From: Pseudomonadota bacterium
GTDB taxonomy: Bacteria > Pseudomonadota > Gammaproteobacteria > Steroidobacterales > Steroidobacteraceae
Reading direction: 5' to 3'
Length of the DNA: 19,479 nucleotides
Assembly (NCBI GenBank): GCA_021826035.1
Contig: JAKBBE010000021.1
Location: 8,119 to 27,597 of the forward strand
Position 1 is the first letter of the stretch. The number at the start of each line of letters is the position of its first letter. Shown here in pieces: positions 1-9,161 of this stretch. The translations under genes and the position numbers were made by a program. The notes under the pieces were generated by a model. The model had not been told where the DNA came from. It saw only the letters and a list, made by a program, of their open reading frames with translations, and did no database searches.

Positions 1-45
1 CTGAAAATCCGCGTGTCGGTGGTTCGATTCCACCCCTGGACACCA
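1..45 (+). tRNA. tRNA-Phe (GAA), 3' part only
   Basis: The window opens inside a tRNA. Positions 1-7 form the anticodon loop with GAA at 3-5. The 3' anticodon stem strand follows at 8-12, then a GTGTC variable loop, a T arm (GGTGG TTCGATT CCACC, about 18-34), a 3' acceptor strand CCTGGAC (35-41), discriminator A and an encoded CCA ending at 45. Loop, variable loop and T loop match the familiar bacterial tRNA-Phe pattern. The 5' half lies outside the window, so it cannot be excluded that this is a duplicated 3' fragment left by an integrated element rather than an intact gene. Identity as Phe is well supported by the anticodon. Confidence 0.9.
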
Positions 46-272
46 TTAAATCATTGAATATCAACAACATTCTCATCGAGCAGCCATCGGCCGAGGCTTG
101 CTTGGTGGTGAAGAGGCCTTCTTGGGCGGCGGCGTGCCAGGAGCGTGTCGCGTTCAGATTGCGTGTGCCAGGAATGTGCCATGGATACGCGGGTTTGGAG
201 CTCGACAAGCGCTGCAAGTTGTTGAGTTATAAGCCTCTGTATAAGCCGCTATGCGGCTGGTAGTCTCGCGGC
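46..272. other. Spacer between tRNA-Phe and mutL with short repeats
   Basis: No convincing gene is seen in these 227 bases. The first 30 bases are AT-rich compared with the rest of the window. Two 16-base near-repeats beginning at 132 and 163 (13 of 16 identical, core GTGCCAGGA) lie 31 bp apart, and a third partial copy (GTGCCATGG) starts at 176. A 12-bp tandem near-duplication (TATAAGCCTCTG / TATAAGCCGCTA) covers 228-251. A 6-bp hairpin AGCCGC-TAT-GCGGCT at 244-258 ends 14 bases before the mutL start. TATAAG at 228 and 240 could each serve as a -10 box for mutL, but I see no good -35 partner. Confidence 0.5.
134..184 (+). repeat. Short direct repeats, core GTGCCAGGA
   Basis: GTGCCAGGA occurs at 134-142 and 165-173, and a variant GTGCCATGG at 176-184. 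The two full copies sit within 16-base matches that differ at three positions and are spaced 31 bp, about three helical turns. This phasing would suit a regulator bound on one face of DNA upstream of mutL, but it could also be a decayed mobile-element end next to the tRNA. No known operator is recognised. Confidence 0.4.
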
Positions 273-2042
273 ATGCCCATTCGGATACTGCCCAGCGAAC
301 TGGTTGATCAGATCGCCGCCGGCGAGGTCATTGAGCGGCCCGCCTCGGTGGTCAAGGAGCTGATCGAGAACAGCCTCGATGCCGGCGCGCGCCGCATCGA
401 GGTGGACGTCGAGCACGGTGGCGTCGGCCTGGTGCGCGTGCGCGATGACGGCTGCGGCATCGAGCCGGATTCGCTGCCGCTCGCACTGACCCGCCACGCC
501 ACCAGCAAGATCGCCTCGCTCGATGACCTGGAGGCGATCGGCACGCTCGGCTTTCGCGGCGAGGCGCTGCCCTCGATCGGCTCGGTGGCACGGCTGCGCG
601 TGGTGTCGCGTACAGCCGGTGCAGCGCATGGCGCGGAGATCCTCGTCGAAGGCGGCGCGGTCGGGGCGGTGCGACCGGCGCCGCATCCGCCGGGCACGAC
701 CATCGAGATGCGCGAGCTCTTCTACAACGTGCCGGCGCGGCGCAAGTTCCTGCGCAGCGCGCCGACCGAGCTCGGGCACATCGCGCGCCTCATCGAGCGG
801 CTCGCGCTGGCGCGGCCGGAGGTGACGGTGCGCCTGCGCAGCGGCGAGCGTCTCGCCATCGATGCCCCGGCTGCCGAGCCGCAGGCCCGCGTCGGGCAGT
901 TGCTCGGAGTGGAGTTCCTTGAGCGTGCCCTCGCGGTGAGTCATGCCGCCGGCCCGGTGCAGCTCACCGGCTGGATCGGACTGCCGACGGCCTCGCGTGC
1001 CCAGGCCGATCAGCAGTACTGGTTCGTCAATGGCCGTCCGGTGCGCGACAAGCTGTTGATGAGCGCCGCGCGCCTCGGTTATCGCGACGTGCTCTATCAC
1101 GGTCGGCACCCAGCGTACGCGCTGTATCTCACGCTCGATCCGCGCCTGGTCGACGTCAACGCACACCCCGCGAAACTCGAGGTGCGCTTCCGGGACAGCC
1201 GTCAGATTCATGAGTTTGTGCTGCGAACGCTCGAGCGCGCACTCGCCGCCACGCGCCCGGAGCACGCCGCGGCGCCGGCGGCCCATGCGGCCACGCTGCT
1301 CGGCACAGCGGCGGTCCCGCCACCTGCGACCGCCCCGGTCGCAGGGCGCCTGGCATTCGAGCCGCCGCGTGGCGGCGGGCAGTGGCGGGCGCACGGGGAC
1401 TGGGCGCTCGCGGCGGCCGTGCGCGACCTGCCGCCGCCGGCCGAGCCGCTGCCCGACGGGGAGCAGCCCCTGGGACGGGCGCTTGCGCAGCTGCATGGGA
1501 TCTACATCCTCGCGCAGAGTGCGGACGGCCTGATTCTCGTCGACATGCACGCGGCGCACGAGCGCGTGCTGTACGAGCAGCTCAAGGCCGCCCGAGACGG
1601 TCCGCCCGCCTCTCAGCAACTGCTCGAGCCCCTGGTGGTCGAGCTCAAGCCGTACGATCTGGAGCGGTTGATGGAACAGCGTGCCCTCTGGGAGCGCGCC
1701 GGCTTCGAGTTCGACGCGCTCGGGCCCGAGCGCCTGGCGCTGCGCCGCGTGCCGGCGCTGCTTGGTGCGCAGCAGCTGGTGCGCATCGTGCAGTCGGTGG
1801 CCGAGGACCTCGGCCGCGCGGATCCGACGCATCATCTGGAGGAACTCGCCGACCGCTTCCTCGGCACGCTTGCCTGCCGCACGGCCATCCACGCGCGCCG
1901 ACAGCTGACCGTGGCCGAAATGGACGCCCTGCTGCGCCAGATGGAGCACACCGATCGGGCCAACCAGTGCAATCACGGTCGACCCACCTGGACACGCCTG
2001 ACGCTGCGCGAGCTCGATCAGCTGTTTCTGCGGGGACGGTGA
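273..2042 (+). CDS. mutL: DNA mismatch repair protein MutL (endonuclease-type)
   Basis: MutL couples mismatch recognition by MutS to strand incision and excision. The 589-residue product has the N-terminal GHKL ATPase: the ELIENSLDAGA motif with the catalytic Glu and Mg-binding Asn near residues 32-42, the RDDGCGI motif near 60, and GFRGEALPSI near 95. A variable Pro/Ala-rich linker follows around 325-400, then the C-terminal dimerisation/endonuclease domain. That domain holds DMHAAHERVLYE starting at residue 424, a form of the DQHA(x)2E(x)4E metal site with Gln replaced by Met, and a CNHGRPTW motif at 566-573. This points to a MutL with its own nicking activity rather than the MutH-dependent Escherichia type. 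ATG at 273 gives the usual MPIRILP-type N-terminus. The stop codon shares one base with the miaA start (TGATG), implying translational coupling. Confidence 0.97.
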   Translation: MPIRILPSELVDQIAAGEVIERPASVVKELIENSLDAGARRIEVDVEHGGVGLVRVRDDGCGIEPDSLPLALTRHATSKIASLDDLEAIGTLGFRGEALPSIGSVARLRVVSRTAGAAHGAEILVEGGAVGAVRPAPHPPGTTIEMRELFYNVPARRKFLRSAPTELGHIARLIERLALARPEVTVRLRSGERLAIDAPAAEPQARVGQLLGVEFLERALAVSHAAGPVQLTGWIGLPTASRAQADQQYWFVNGRPVRDKLLMSAARLGYRDVLYHGRHPAYALYLTLDPRLVDVNAHPAKLEVRFRDSRQIHEFVLRTLERALAATRPEHAAAPAAHAATLLGTAAVPPPATAPVAGRLAFEPPRGGGQWRAHGDWALAAAVRDLPPPAEPLPDGEQPLGRALAQLHGIYILAQSADGLILVDMHAAHERVLYEQLKAARDGPPASQQLLEPLVVELKPYDLERLMEQRALWERAGFEFDALGPERLALRRVPALLGAQQLVRIVQSVAEDLGRADPTHHLEELADRFLGTLACRTAIHARRQLTVAEMDALLRQMEHTDRANQCNHGRPTWTRLTLRELDQLFLRGR

Positions 2043-3007
2043 TGGCCGCGCCGAGCGCGCCGAACGCCGGATCCCGGCCGCCGGTGCTGATCCTTACCGG
2101 GCCCACCGGCAGCGGCAAGAGCGAATGGGCCGCACGCCTGGCGGGCGAGGCGCCGGTCGAGATCGTCACGGTCGACTCGGCGCAGGTCTACCGCGGGATG
2201 GACATCGGAACGGCCAAGCCTTCGCGCGAGCTGCGTGCCGCAATTCCGCATCACCTGATCGATGTGTGTGATCCGGCCGAGGCGTACTCGGCGGGCCGGT
2301 TCGTTGAGCAGGCGTGCGAGGCGATCACCGCCATTCATGCGCGCCGGCGGGTGCCGCTGCTGGTCGGGGGCACCATGCTGTACCTGCGCGCGCTGCTGCA
2401 TGGTCTGGCGCCGCTGCCGCAGGCCTCGCCCGAGCTGCGCCGCGAGCTCGACGAGCGGGCCGCACGCGAGGGGTGGCCCGCGCTGCACGCCGAACTCGCG
2501 CGCCTCGATGCGCCGGCCGCGGCACGGATCAGTCCGCACGATGCGCAGCGTATCCAGCGGGCGCTGGAGGTCTGCCGCCTCACGGGCGAGCGCCTTTCGG
2601 ATCTGCAACGCCGCCGCGAGCGGCCGCTCGAGGGTCTGCCGGTGTGGATGTGGGCGATGGCTCCGGCGCAGCGTGACGTGCTGCACCGGCGGATCGCCGA
2701 GCGGTTCGCGGCCATGATGGCCGCGGGTTTTCTGGAGGAGGTGCGGGCGCTGCATGGGCGGGCTGACCTGACGGAGCGGCATGCCTCGATGCGCTCGGTC
2801 GGCTACCGGCAGCTCTGGGGCCACCTCGAGGGGCGCTACGGGCTCGCGGTGGCGATCGAGCAGGGCATCGCCGCCACGCGCCAGCTGGCCAAACGCCAGT
2901 TCACCTGGATGCGTTCCGAGCCGCTCGCCGAGTGGGTCGACCCTGAGACTCAGGCGTTGTCGTGGAACCGCGACGTCCGGCGTCGCCTGGGCACGCCCGC
3001 CCTATGA
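2042..3007 (+). CDS. miaA: tRNA dimethylallyltransferase MiaA
   Basis: MiaA transfers a dimethylallyl group from DMAPP to N6 of A37 in tRNAs that read UNN codons, the first step to ms2i6A. The 321-residue product has a P-loop GPTGSGKS at residues 20-27, the DSAQVYRGMDIGTAKP segment that contacts the target A37 and DMAPP, and a C-terminal ATRQLAKRQFTW segment typical of the family. Length matches the family (about 300-320). The ATG at 2042 overlaps the mutL stop codon by one base and is preceded by GGGGA at about 2032-2036 inside mutL. tRNA-Phe, a natural MiaA substrate in bacteria, is encoded just upstream of mutL, although that proximity may be chance. The last bases of miaA probably carry promoter sequence for hfq. 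Confidence 0.97.
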   Translation: MAAPSAPNAGSRPPVLILTGPTGSGKSEWAARLAGEAPVEIVTVDSAQVYRGMDIGTAKPSRELRAAIPHHLIDVCDPAEAYSAGRFVEQACEAITAIHARRRVPLLVGGTMLYLRALLHGLAPLPQASPELRRELDERAAREGWPALHAELARLDAPAAARISPHDAQRIQRALEVCRLTGERLSDLQRRRERPLEGLPVWMWAMAPAQRDVLHRRIAERFAAMMAAGFLEEVRALHGRADLTERHASMRSVGYRQLWGHLEGRYGLAVAIEQGIAATRQLAKRQFTWMRSEPLAEWVDPETQALSWNRDVRRRLGTPAL

Positions 3008-3021
3008 AATGCACCGCGAAG

Positions 3022-3030
3022 TGCTAATAT
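3022..3030 (+). promoter_or_regulatory. Candidate extended -10 promoter for hfq
   Basis: TGCTAATAT fits an extended -10 element (TGn plus TAATAT, five of six matches to TATAAT). No good -35 hexamer lies 16-18 bases upstream, which is tolerable for extended -10 promoters. Predicted transcription start near 3037 would leave a leader of about 114 bases before hfq. A second, weaker -10-like hexamer TACAAT lies at 3123-3128. In Escherichia coli hfq is also served by promoters at the miaA end, so an internal promoter here is expected. Confidence 0.45.
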
Positions 3031-3050
3031 TATAGGTCCGTAACGCTAAG

Positions 3051-3091
3051 CCTGCCGCGACGGCGGGCGCTTGCATGACTCCCCGTAGGGG
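3051..3091 (+). promoter_or_regulatory. Structured hfq leader: two hairpins
   Basis: CCTGCCG (3051-3057) pairs with CGGCGGG (3061-3067) through a CGA loop with one G-U pair. A second hairpin CCCC-GTA-GGGG covers 3081-3091. The CCCCGCC at about 3106-3112 could pair instead with the GGCGGG arm of the first hairpin, so alternative folds are possible. Neither hairpin is followed by a U-run, so these are not obvious intrinsic terminators. An AAUUACAAU stretch just before the RBS could be an Hfq-binding, A/U-rich site. Hfq represses its own translation in E. coli by binding its leader, so a similar control is plausible. Confidence 0.4.
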
Positions 3092-3150
3092 CGCGCTCCG
3101 GCGATCCCCGCCTGCCAACAATTACAATCTGTGAGAATAAGGAGAACCCG

Positions 3151-3402
3151 ATGGCCAAAGGCCAATCGCTCCAAGATCCTTTCCTGAACGCGCTGCGCAA
3201 AGAGCGGGTGCCGGTGTCGATTTACCTCGTCAACGGCATCAAGCTGCAGGGCCAGATCGACTCGTTCGATCAATTCGTCGTGCTGCTGCGCAACAGCGTC
3301 AGCCAGATGGTCTACAAGCACGCCATCTCGACGGTGGTCCCGGCCCGCAATGTCCGCCTGCCGTCCGACGAAGAGGGTGCCGCGGAGCCCACAGTCGAGT
3401 GA
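3151..3402 (+). CDS. hfq: RNA chaperone Hfq
   Basis: Hfq forms a hexameric Sm-like ring that pairs small RNAs with mRNAs and controls their stability and translation. The 83-residue product begins [13 protein letters not shown], contains the Sm1 part (residues about 8-45, including [16 protein letters not shown] and VVLLRN) and the Sm2 signature YKHAIST near residues 55-61, then a short acidic tail ([11 protein letters not shown]). The core is near-invariant in gammaproteobacteria, while the tail is much shorter than the roughly 102-residue E. coli protein. AAGGAGAA at 3139-3146 is an excellent ribosome-binding site five bases from the ATG. It lies between miaA and hflX in the usual order, with its own probable promoter upstream. 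Confidence 0.98.
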   Translation: MAKGQSLQDPFLNALRKERVPVSIYLVNGIKLQGQIDSFDQFVVLLRNSVSQMVYKHAISTVVPARNVRLPSDEEGAAEPTVE

Positions 3403-3438
3403 CCCTGGCCATCCAGCGCCCGCGCCGAGAACGGATCC

Positions 3439-4728
3439 GTGTTCGAACGCCCGCGTTCGGGTGAGCGCGCGCTCCTGGTCCGCATCGGCTTTGGAGGGCC
3501 GGTCGACCCGGAGGAACTCGAGGAGTTCCGGCAGCTGGCCCGCTCCGCCGGGGCGGAGCCCGTGGCCACCGTAACCGGCCGGCGCGAGCGGCCGGATCCG
3601 CGTTTTTTCGTCGGCAGCGGCAAGGCGGAAGAATTGCGCCAGGCGGCCGATGGTGCGCTCGCCGAGGTGATCCTCGTCGATCACGCGCTCTCGCCCAGCC
3701 AGGAGCGCAACCTCGAGAAGCTCACCGGGCGGCGGGTGCTCGACCGCAACGGCCTGATCCTCGACATCTTCGCGCAGCGCGCACGCAGCTTCGAAGGCAA
3801 GCTCGAGGTCGAGCTGGCGCAGCTGCGCCACATCGCCACCCGACTGGTGCGGGGCTGGACGCACCTGGAGCGCCAAAAGGGCGGCATCGGCATGCGGGGT
3901 CCGGGCGAGACGCAGCTCGAGACTGACCGGCGCCTCATCGCCCAGCGCGTCAAGCTGCTGACGCGTCGTCTGGCCAAGCTGCGCCAGCAGCGCGAGACCG
4001 GACGTCAGGTGCGCGCGGAGATTCCGGTGCCCTCGCTGGCGCTGGTGGGCTACACCAACGCCGGCAAGTCGACGCTGTTCCGCACGCTCACCGGCGCGGA
4101 CGCCTACGTAGCCGATCAGCTGTTCGCGACGCTCGACCCGACCGTTCGGCGCATCACGCTGGCCGGTGGAACCCAGGTCGTGGTGGCCGACACCGTCGGG
4201 TTCATCCGCGACCTGCCGCACGAGCTGGTGGCGGCGTTTCAGTCGACGCTCACCGAGGCGCGCGAGGCGACGCTGCTGCTGCACGTCGTCGATGCGAGCG
4301 ATCCGCTGCGCGACCAGCACATCGCGCAGGTCAACGAGGTGCTCGCCCAGATCGGCGCGCAGTCCATTCCGCAGCTGCTCGTGTACAACAAGATCGACCG
4401 GCTGGGCCGCGCCGCCGGCATCGAGCGCAGTGCCGAGGGCGAGGCGAGCGCGGTGTGGATCTCGGCGGCCGGGCGCCAGGGGATCGAGCTGCTGCTCGCG
4501 GCAGTGGCCGAGCGGCTCTCGCGCAGCATCCGCGATGCGCGCGTGCGTCTGCCGCCGGGTGCCGGTGCGCTGCGCTCGCGCCTGTACGCGGCGAAGGTGG
4601 TGCGCGCCGAGCAGGCCGGCGAGGATGGCTCGATCGAGCTGGCCGTGCAGATGCCCGACGCGGAGGTGCTCGCCCTGGCCAAGACGCCCGGGGTGGAGAT
4701 TCTCGAGGCGCAACATCCGGATGTCTGA
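3439..4728 (+). CDS. hflX: GTPase HflX
   Basis: HflX is a ribosome-associated GTPase that splits stalled 70S ribosomes, notably after heat stress. The 429-residue product starts MFERPRSGERALLV like known HflX proteins. It has the N-terminal nucleotide-binding HflX domain (about 1-115, with DHALSPSQERNLE), the helical linker with the family hallmark GGIGMRGPGETQLETDRR, then the G domain: G1 GYTNAGKST at 204-212, DTVGF from 251 and NKID from 317. A C-terminal domain follows. GTG at 3439 is chosen because it gives the canonical N-terminus; GAGAACGGA just before it is a moderate ribosome-binding site. The gene lies 36 bases after hfq and 18 bases before purA, clearly in one operon. Confidence 0.96.
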   Translation: MFERPRSGERALLVRIGFGGPVDPEELEEFRQLARSAGAEPVATVTGRRERPDPRFFVGSGKAEELRQAADGALAEVILVDHALSPSQERNLEKLTGRRVLDRNGLILDIFAQRARSFEGKLEVELAQLRHIATRLVRGWTHLERQKGGIGMRGPGETQLETDRRLIAQRVKLLTRRLAKLRQQRETGRQVRAEIPVPSLALVGYTNAGKSTLFRTLTGADAYVADQLFATLDPTVRRITLAGGTQVVVADTVGFIRDLPHELVAAFQSTLTEAREATLLLHVVDASDPLRDQHIAQVNEVLAQIGAQSIPQLLVYNKIDRLGRAAGIERSAEGEASAVWISAAGRQGIELLLAAVAERLSRSIRDARVRLPPGAGALRSRLYAAKVVRAEQAGEDGSIELAVQMPDAEVLALAKTPGVEILEAQHPDV

Positions 4729-6039
<1,311 letters not shown>

Positions 6040-6151
6040 CGGACTGGACCGCCGTTGGGGGGTGCGCTAGCGTAGGCAGACGGGTGCCCGTGGCGCCGGG
6101 TGTGCGCGCTGCGGCTCAGGCGGCGCCGAGAGCTTTCGGGGATGGTTGCGC

Positions 6152-7810
6152 ATGCCTCTCATCAACGTCGTTCAGCAGCTCGCATTCGCCAGAGACCTCA
6201 CGCAGATCCAGCAGATCGTGCGGGCGGCAGCGCGCTCGCTCACCGGGGCTGATGGGGCGACCTTCGTGCTGCGCGACGGCGAGCAGTGCTTCTACGCGGA
6301 CGAGGACGCCATCTCGCCGCTGTGGAAGGGCATGCGTTTCCCGATTCAGCGCTGCATCAGCGGCTGGTCCATGCTGCACCGCCAGCCGGTCGTCATCCCG
6401 GACATCTACGCCGACTCGCGCATTCCGGTGGATGCCTATCGACCCACCTTCGTACGCAGTCTGGTGATCGTGCCGATCCGCAGCATCGATCCGGTCGGGG
6501 CGATCGGCAATTACTGGGCGCATCATCACGAGGCGACGGAGGAGCAGATCCGCCTGCTGCAGGCTCTCGCCGATACCACCGCCGTCGCCATCGAGAACGT
6601 GCGGGTGTACGGTGAGCTCGAGCAGCGGGTGCGCGAGCGCACCCGTGAGCTCGAGGCGGCGCGCGAAGCGGCGCAGCAGGCGCTCGAGAGCGCCGATCGC
6701 GCCAACCGGGCGAAGAGCCGCTTTCTCGCTACCGCGAGCCACGATCTGCGCCAGCCCCTGCAGAGCCTCTCGCTGCTGAATGGCAGTCTGCGCCGGATCG
6801 TGCGCGAGCCGGCCGCGGGCGAGGCGCTCGCGCAGCAGGACGTGGCGATCGGCGCGGCCTCGCGGTTGGTCAACACGTTGCTGGACATCAGCAAGCTCGA
6901 GTCCGGCGCCATCCGGCCGGAGATCAAGGATTTCTCGTTCGAGGAACTCGCCGGCGAGCTGCGCCAGGAGTTTACGAGCAGCGCGGTCGCCAAGGGACTC
7001 GAGCTGCGCATTGAGAGCTGCGCGGCGAGCGTGCGCAGCGATCCGGGTCTCGTCGGGCAGATCCTGCGCAATCTGCTCGCCAACGCCATCAAATACACGC
7101 GCACCGGCCGCGTGACGCTGCGCTGCCTCGAGGCCGACGGCTGCGTGCGCGTGCAGGTGCTCGATACCGGCATCGGCATCCCCGCGGAGCACCTGCCGCA
7201 CATCTTCGAGGAGTTCTACCAGGTGGGTGTGCCGCAGAACCGTTCGCGGGACGGCTTTGGGCTCGGGCTGAGCATCGTCGATCGCATGGCGCGGCTGCTC
7301 AATGTGCCGCTTGCGGTCGACTCGCAGCCCGAGCGGGGCACGGCGTTCTCCTTCGCGCTGCCGGTCGGCTCCACATCGGCGCACGCTGCCCCGGTGCGCA
7401 CGGCCTCGCCTGACAGAACGGATGGACTGCCCCGAGGGCGGCGCATCCTGCTCGTGGAGGACGATCCCGGCGTGCGCGAGGCGACGGCATTGCTGCTGAA
7501 ATCGCTCGGTTGGGCGGTGAGCGCGGCGGGAAGCCTCACCGAGGCGCTCGAGCGCGCACCCGCCGGCAACCCTCCCGACCTGCTCATCACCGACTTTCAC
7601 CTCGGCGCGCACAGCGGACTCGATGTAATCAGTGCGTTGCGCTCACGATTCGGGGGTGAGCTCGGCGTGATCCTTGTCTCCGGCGATACCTCACCGGCGA
7701 TCCAGGGCCTCGAGCCGGACCGGTGCATGCGGCTTGCCCGCAAGCCCATCGAGGCCGATGAGCTGCTGCGGTTGATGAGCGAGCTGCTGGCGAGGAGCGA
7801 GCCGGCCTGA
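6152..7810 (+). CDS. GAF-domain hybrid histidine kinase with C-terminal receiver
   Basis: This is a cytoplasmic hybrid sensor kinase of 552 residues; no membrane segment is visible. Domains in order are a GAF domain (about 12-150), a charged coiled coil (about 150-190, heptad-like [20 protein letters not shown]), HisKA with phosphoacceptor His197 in SHDLRQPLQ, HATPase_c with N-box [12 protein letters not shown] near 306 and G boxes DTGIGI and GFGLGLSI, and a receiver domain (about 429-545) with Asp481 in [10 protein letters not shown] at 6152 is preferred because GGGGAT at 6138-6143 is well spaced; a TTG at 6146 would add two residues. The ligand sensed by GAF is unknown. No response regulator or Hpt gene is adjacent, so it is an orphan. 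The gene converges with the GT4 gene, 27 bases apart. Confidence 0.92.
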   Translation: MPLINVVQQLAFARDLTQIQQIVRAAARSLTGADGATFVLRDGEQCFYADEDAISPLWKGMRFPIQRCISGWSMLHRQPVVIPDIYADSRIPVDAYRPTFVRSLVIVPIRSIDPVGAIGNYWAHHHEATEEQIRLLQALADTTAVAIENVRVYGELEQRVRERTRELEAAREAAQQALESADRANRAKSRFLATASHDLRQPLQSLSLLNGSLRRIVREPAAGEALAQQDVAIGAASRLVNTLLDISKLESGAIRPEIKDFSFEELAGELRQEFTSSAVAKGLELRIESCAASVRSDPGLVGQILRNLLANAIKYTRTGRVTLRCLEADGCVRVQVLDTGIGIPAEHLPHIFEEFYQVGVPQNRSRDGFGLGLSIVDRMARLLNVPLAVDSQPERGTAFSFALPVGSTSAHAAPVRTASPDRTDGLPRGRRILLVEDDPGVREATALLLKSLGWAVSAAGSLTEALERAPAGNPPDLLITDFHLGAHSGLDVISALRSRFGGELGVILVSGDTSPAIQGLEPDRCMRLARKPIEADELLRLMSELLARSEPA

Positions 7811-7837
7811 AGCGCGGGCGCGCGTCGGGCCGTGCGG

Positions 7838-8905
7838 CTAAGGGAGCGCCTGACCCGACTGCCTCATCAATCCGGCCTTGCGGGTGCGCGCCGTCGCGCC
7901 AGCGGGGGAACACTCGACGAGGTGACCCTCGAACTGCCGGGCGCAGCTGTCCCACCCGCGGCGCACTGCGCTCGCACGGCATGCCGCCGGATCGATCTGC
8001 AGCGCCCGCAGCGCGGCGCGGCCGAGGTCGGTGTCCAAGGCGCCGGTGAGACCGTCCTCGACCACGTCGATCGGCCCGGTGACCGGATAGGCTGCAACGG
8101 GAACCCCACACGCCATGGCCTCGAGATTGACCAGACCGAAGGTGTCGGTGCGACTGGGAAACACCAGCACATCCGCCGCGGCGATGTGTGCCGCCAGGTC
8201 GTCGGCAAATCGATAGCCGACAAAGCGCACCGTCGGGTATTGCTGCTCGAGCCGATGCCGCTGCGGACCGTCGCCGATGACGATCTTCGAGCCAGGCCAG
8301 CTCATGCGCAGAAAGGCCTCGACGTTCTTCTCGATCGCCAGGCGTCCGGCATAGGCGGCAATCGGACGGGGCAGCTGCAGGAACTCCTTCGGCCGCGGGC
8401 GGAACAGTTGCGTGTTCACGCCCCGTGTCCAGCGTACGAGGTTCGTCAGCCCGCGCCCGGCAAGCTCCCGCTGGACCGATGCGGTGCTGACCATGCAATG
8501 CTGGGCGGCGGCGTGAAAGGACCTGATCACGGCATAGGAAAGCGCCAGCGGTATGGGCAGCCGCGAGCGCAGATATTGTGGGAACTGTGTGTGGTAGGAG
8601 CTCGTGAAGCGCAGACCGCGGTGCAGGCAGTGGCGTCGTGCAGCCCAACCGAGCGGCCCTTCTGTCGCGATATGCAACGCGTGGGGCCGGTGCGCCTCGA
8701 TCCGCGAGGCGAGTGCGCGCCCTGGGCGCAGCGCGAGACGGATCTCCGGGTAGCTCGGACAGGCGACGGTGTGAAATTGTCCGGGATGGACGACGTGCAC
8801 GTCATAGCCAAATCCCGCCAGGCACTCGACCGTCTGCGTCAGCGTCGTGACCACACCGTTGGTCAGGGGCCGCCACGCATCGGTCACAATCAATAGGGTC
8901 TTCAT
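7838..8905 (-). CDS. GT4-family glycosyltransferase (MgtA/Agt/SqdX-like)
   Basis: This is a retaining GT-B glycosyltransferase of 355 residues. The N-terminal domain starts LLIVTDAWRPLTNGVVTTL, the usual G-loop region of this group, with TEGPLGWAAR and SSYHTQFPQY further on. The C-terminal domain has YAGRLAIEKN, GDGP and the donor-binding DTFGLVNLEAMACG, an EX7E motif whose first acidic residue is Asp254 and whose second is Glu262. Relatives include GDP-mannose-dependent mannosyltransferases, sulfoquinovosyl- and glucuronosyl-diacylglycerol synthases, so a lipid acceptor is plausible but unproven. Start ATG (8903-8905) gives a canonical N-terminus; the ribosome-binding site is weak. The last 30 residues, rich in Arg and Ala, look unconserved. 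It faces the histidine kinase tail-to-tail. Confidence 0.9.
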   Translation of the reverse strand: MKTLLIVTDAWRPLTNGVVTTLTQTVECLAGFGYDVHVVHPGQFHTVACPSYPEIRLALRPGRALASRIEAHRPHALHIATEGPLGWAARRHCLHRGLRFTSSYHTQFPQYLRSRLPIPLALSYAVIRSFHAAAQHCMVSTASVQRELAGRGLTNLVRWTRGVNTQLFRPRPKEFLQLPRPIAAYAGRLAIEKNVEAFLRMSWPGSKIVIGDGPQRHRLEQQYPTVRFVGYRFADDLAAHIAAADVLVFPSRTDTFGLVNLEAMACGVPVAAYPVTGPIDVVEDGLTGALDTDLGRAALRALQIDPAACRASAVRRGWDSCARQFEGHLVECSPAGATARTRKAGLMRQSGQALP

Positions 8906-9161
8906 GCCTGAGGCCTTGTGTCGCCCTGTGGTTCAGGAACTCCTTGTACGGGCACTCCATGACTGTTTGGAGACGATTCGATGAACAGTTGTGTCACGTG
9001 TCATCTTCGGTGCGGCCGGCGTTTTCGTCTGGTCCCGCCCGGCCGTGCGCGCGGCACGAGGCGTCGAGCCATGAGCGGCTGTCACATGGGAGTAACGGGA
9101 GTGTTGTTTCATGGGCGATCGGTGCCGCACGGGGCGCCGCAAAAAACAGGCGGGGATCGGA
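8906..9161. other. Divergent spacer with an inverted repeat
   Basis: This region separates the divergent GT4 gene and Mpo1-like gene. ACTGTT (8962-8967) and AACAGT (8984-8989) form a perfect 6-bp inverted repeat with a 16-base spacer, and a CACGTG palindrome lies at 8995-9000. These could be operator half-sites, but I recognise no regulator. No convincing -35/-10 pair is seen for either direction. An alternative upstream start for the + strand gene (ATG 9111, with GGGAG at 9097-9101) lies inside it. Confidence 0.3.

Noticed and set aside
165..185. Sigma-54-like TGGCACATTCCTGGCA on the minus strand
   Set aside because: The spacing fits, but the -12 part is TGGC instead of TTGC and it would transcribe toward the tRNA antisense with no gene. 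It is better explained by the GTGCCAGGA repeats.
54..263. 69-codon open frame between tRNA-Phe and mutL
   Set aside because: It has no ribosome-binding site or recognisable motif, and its composition is uneven; the YKPLYKPL part just reflects a tandem DNA repeat.
249..1976. Minus-strand 575-codon open frame opposite mutL
   Set aside because: It is a shadow of mutL with low-complexity composition and no motifs.
1382..2041. In-frame upstream extension of miaA inside mutL
   Set aside because: The extension is an Ala/Arg/Gly-rich out-of-frame reading of mutL. MiaA starts at 2042 with the family-typical N-terminus and a coupled start.
6080..6091. ACGGG-TG-CCCGT as a purA terminator
   Set aside because: The stem is only five base pairs and has no T-run, so it is not a credible intrinsic terminator.
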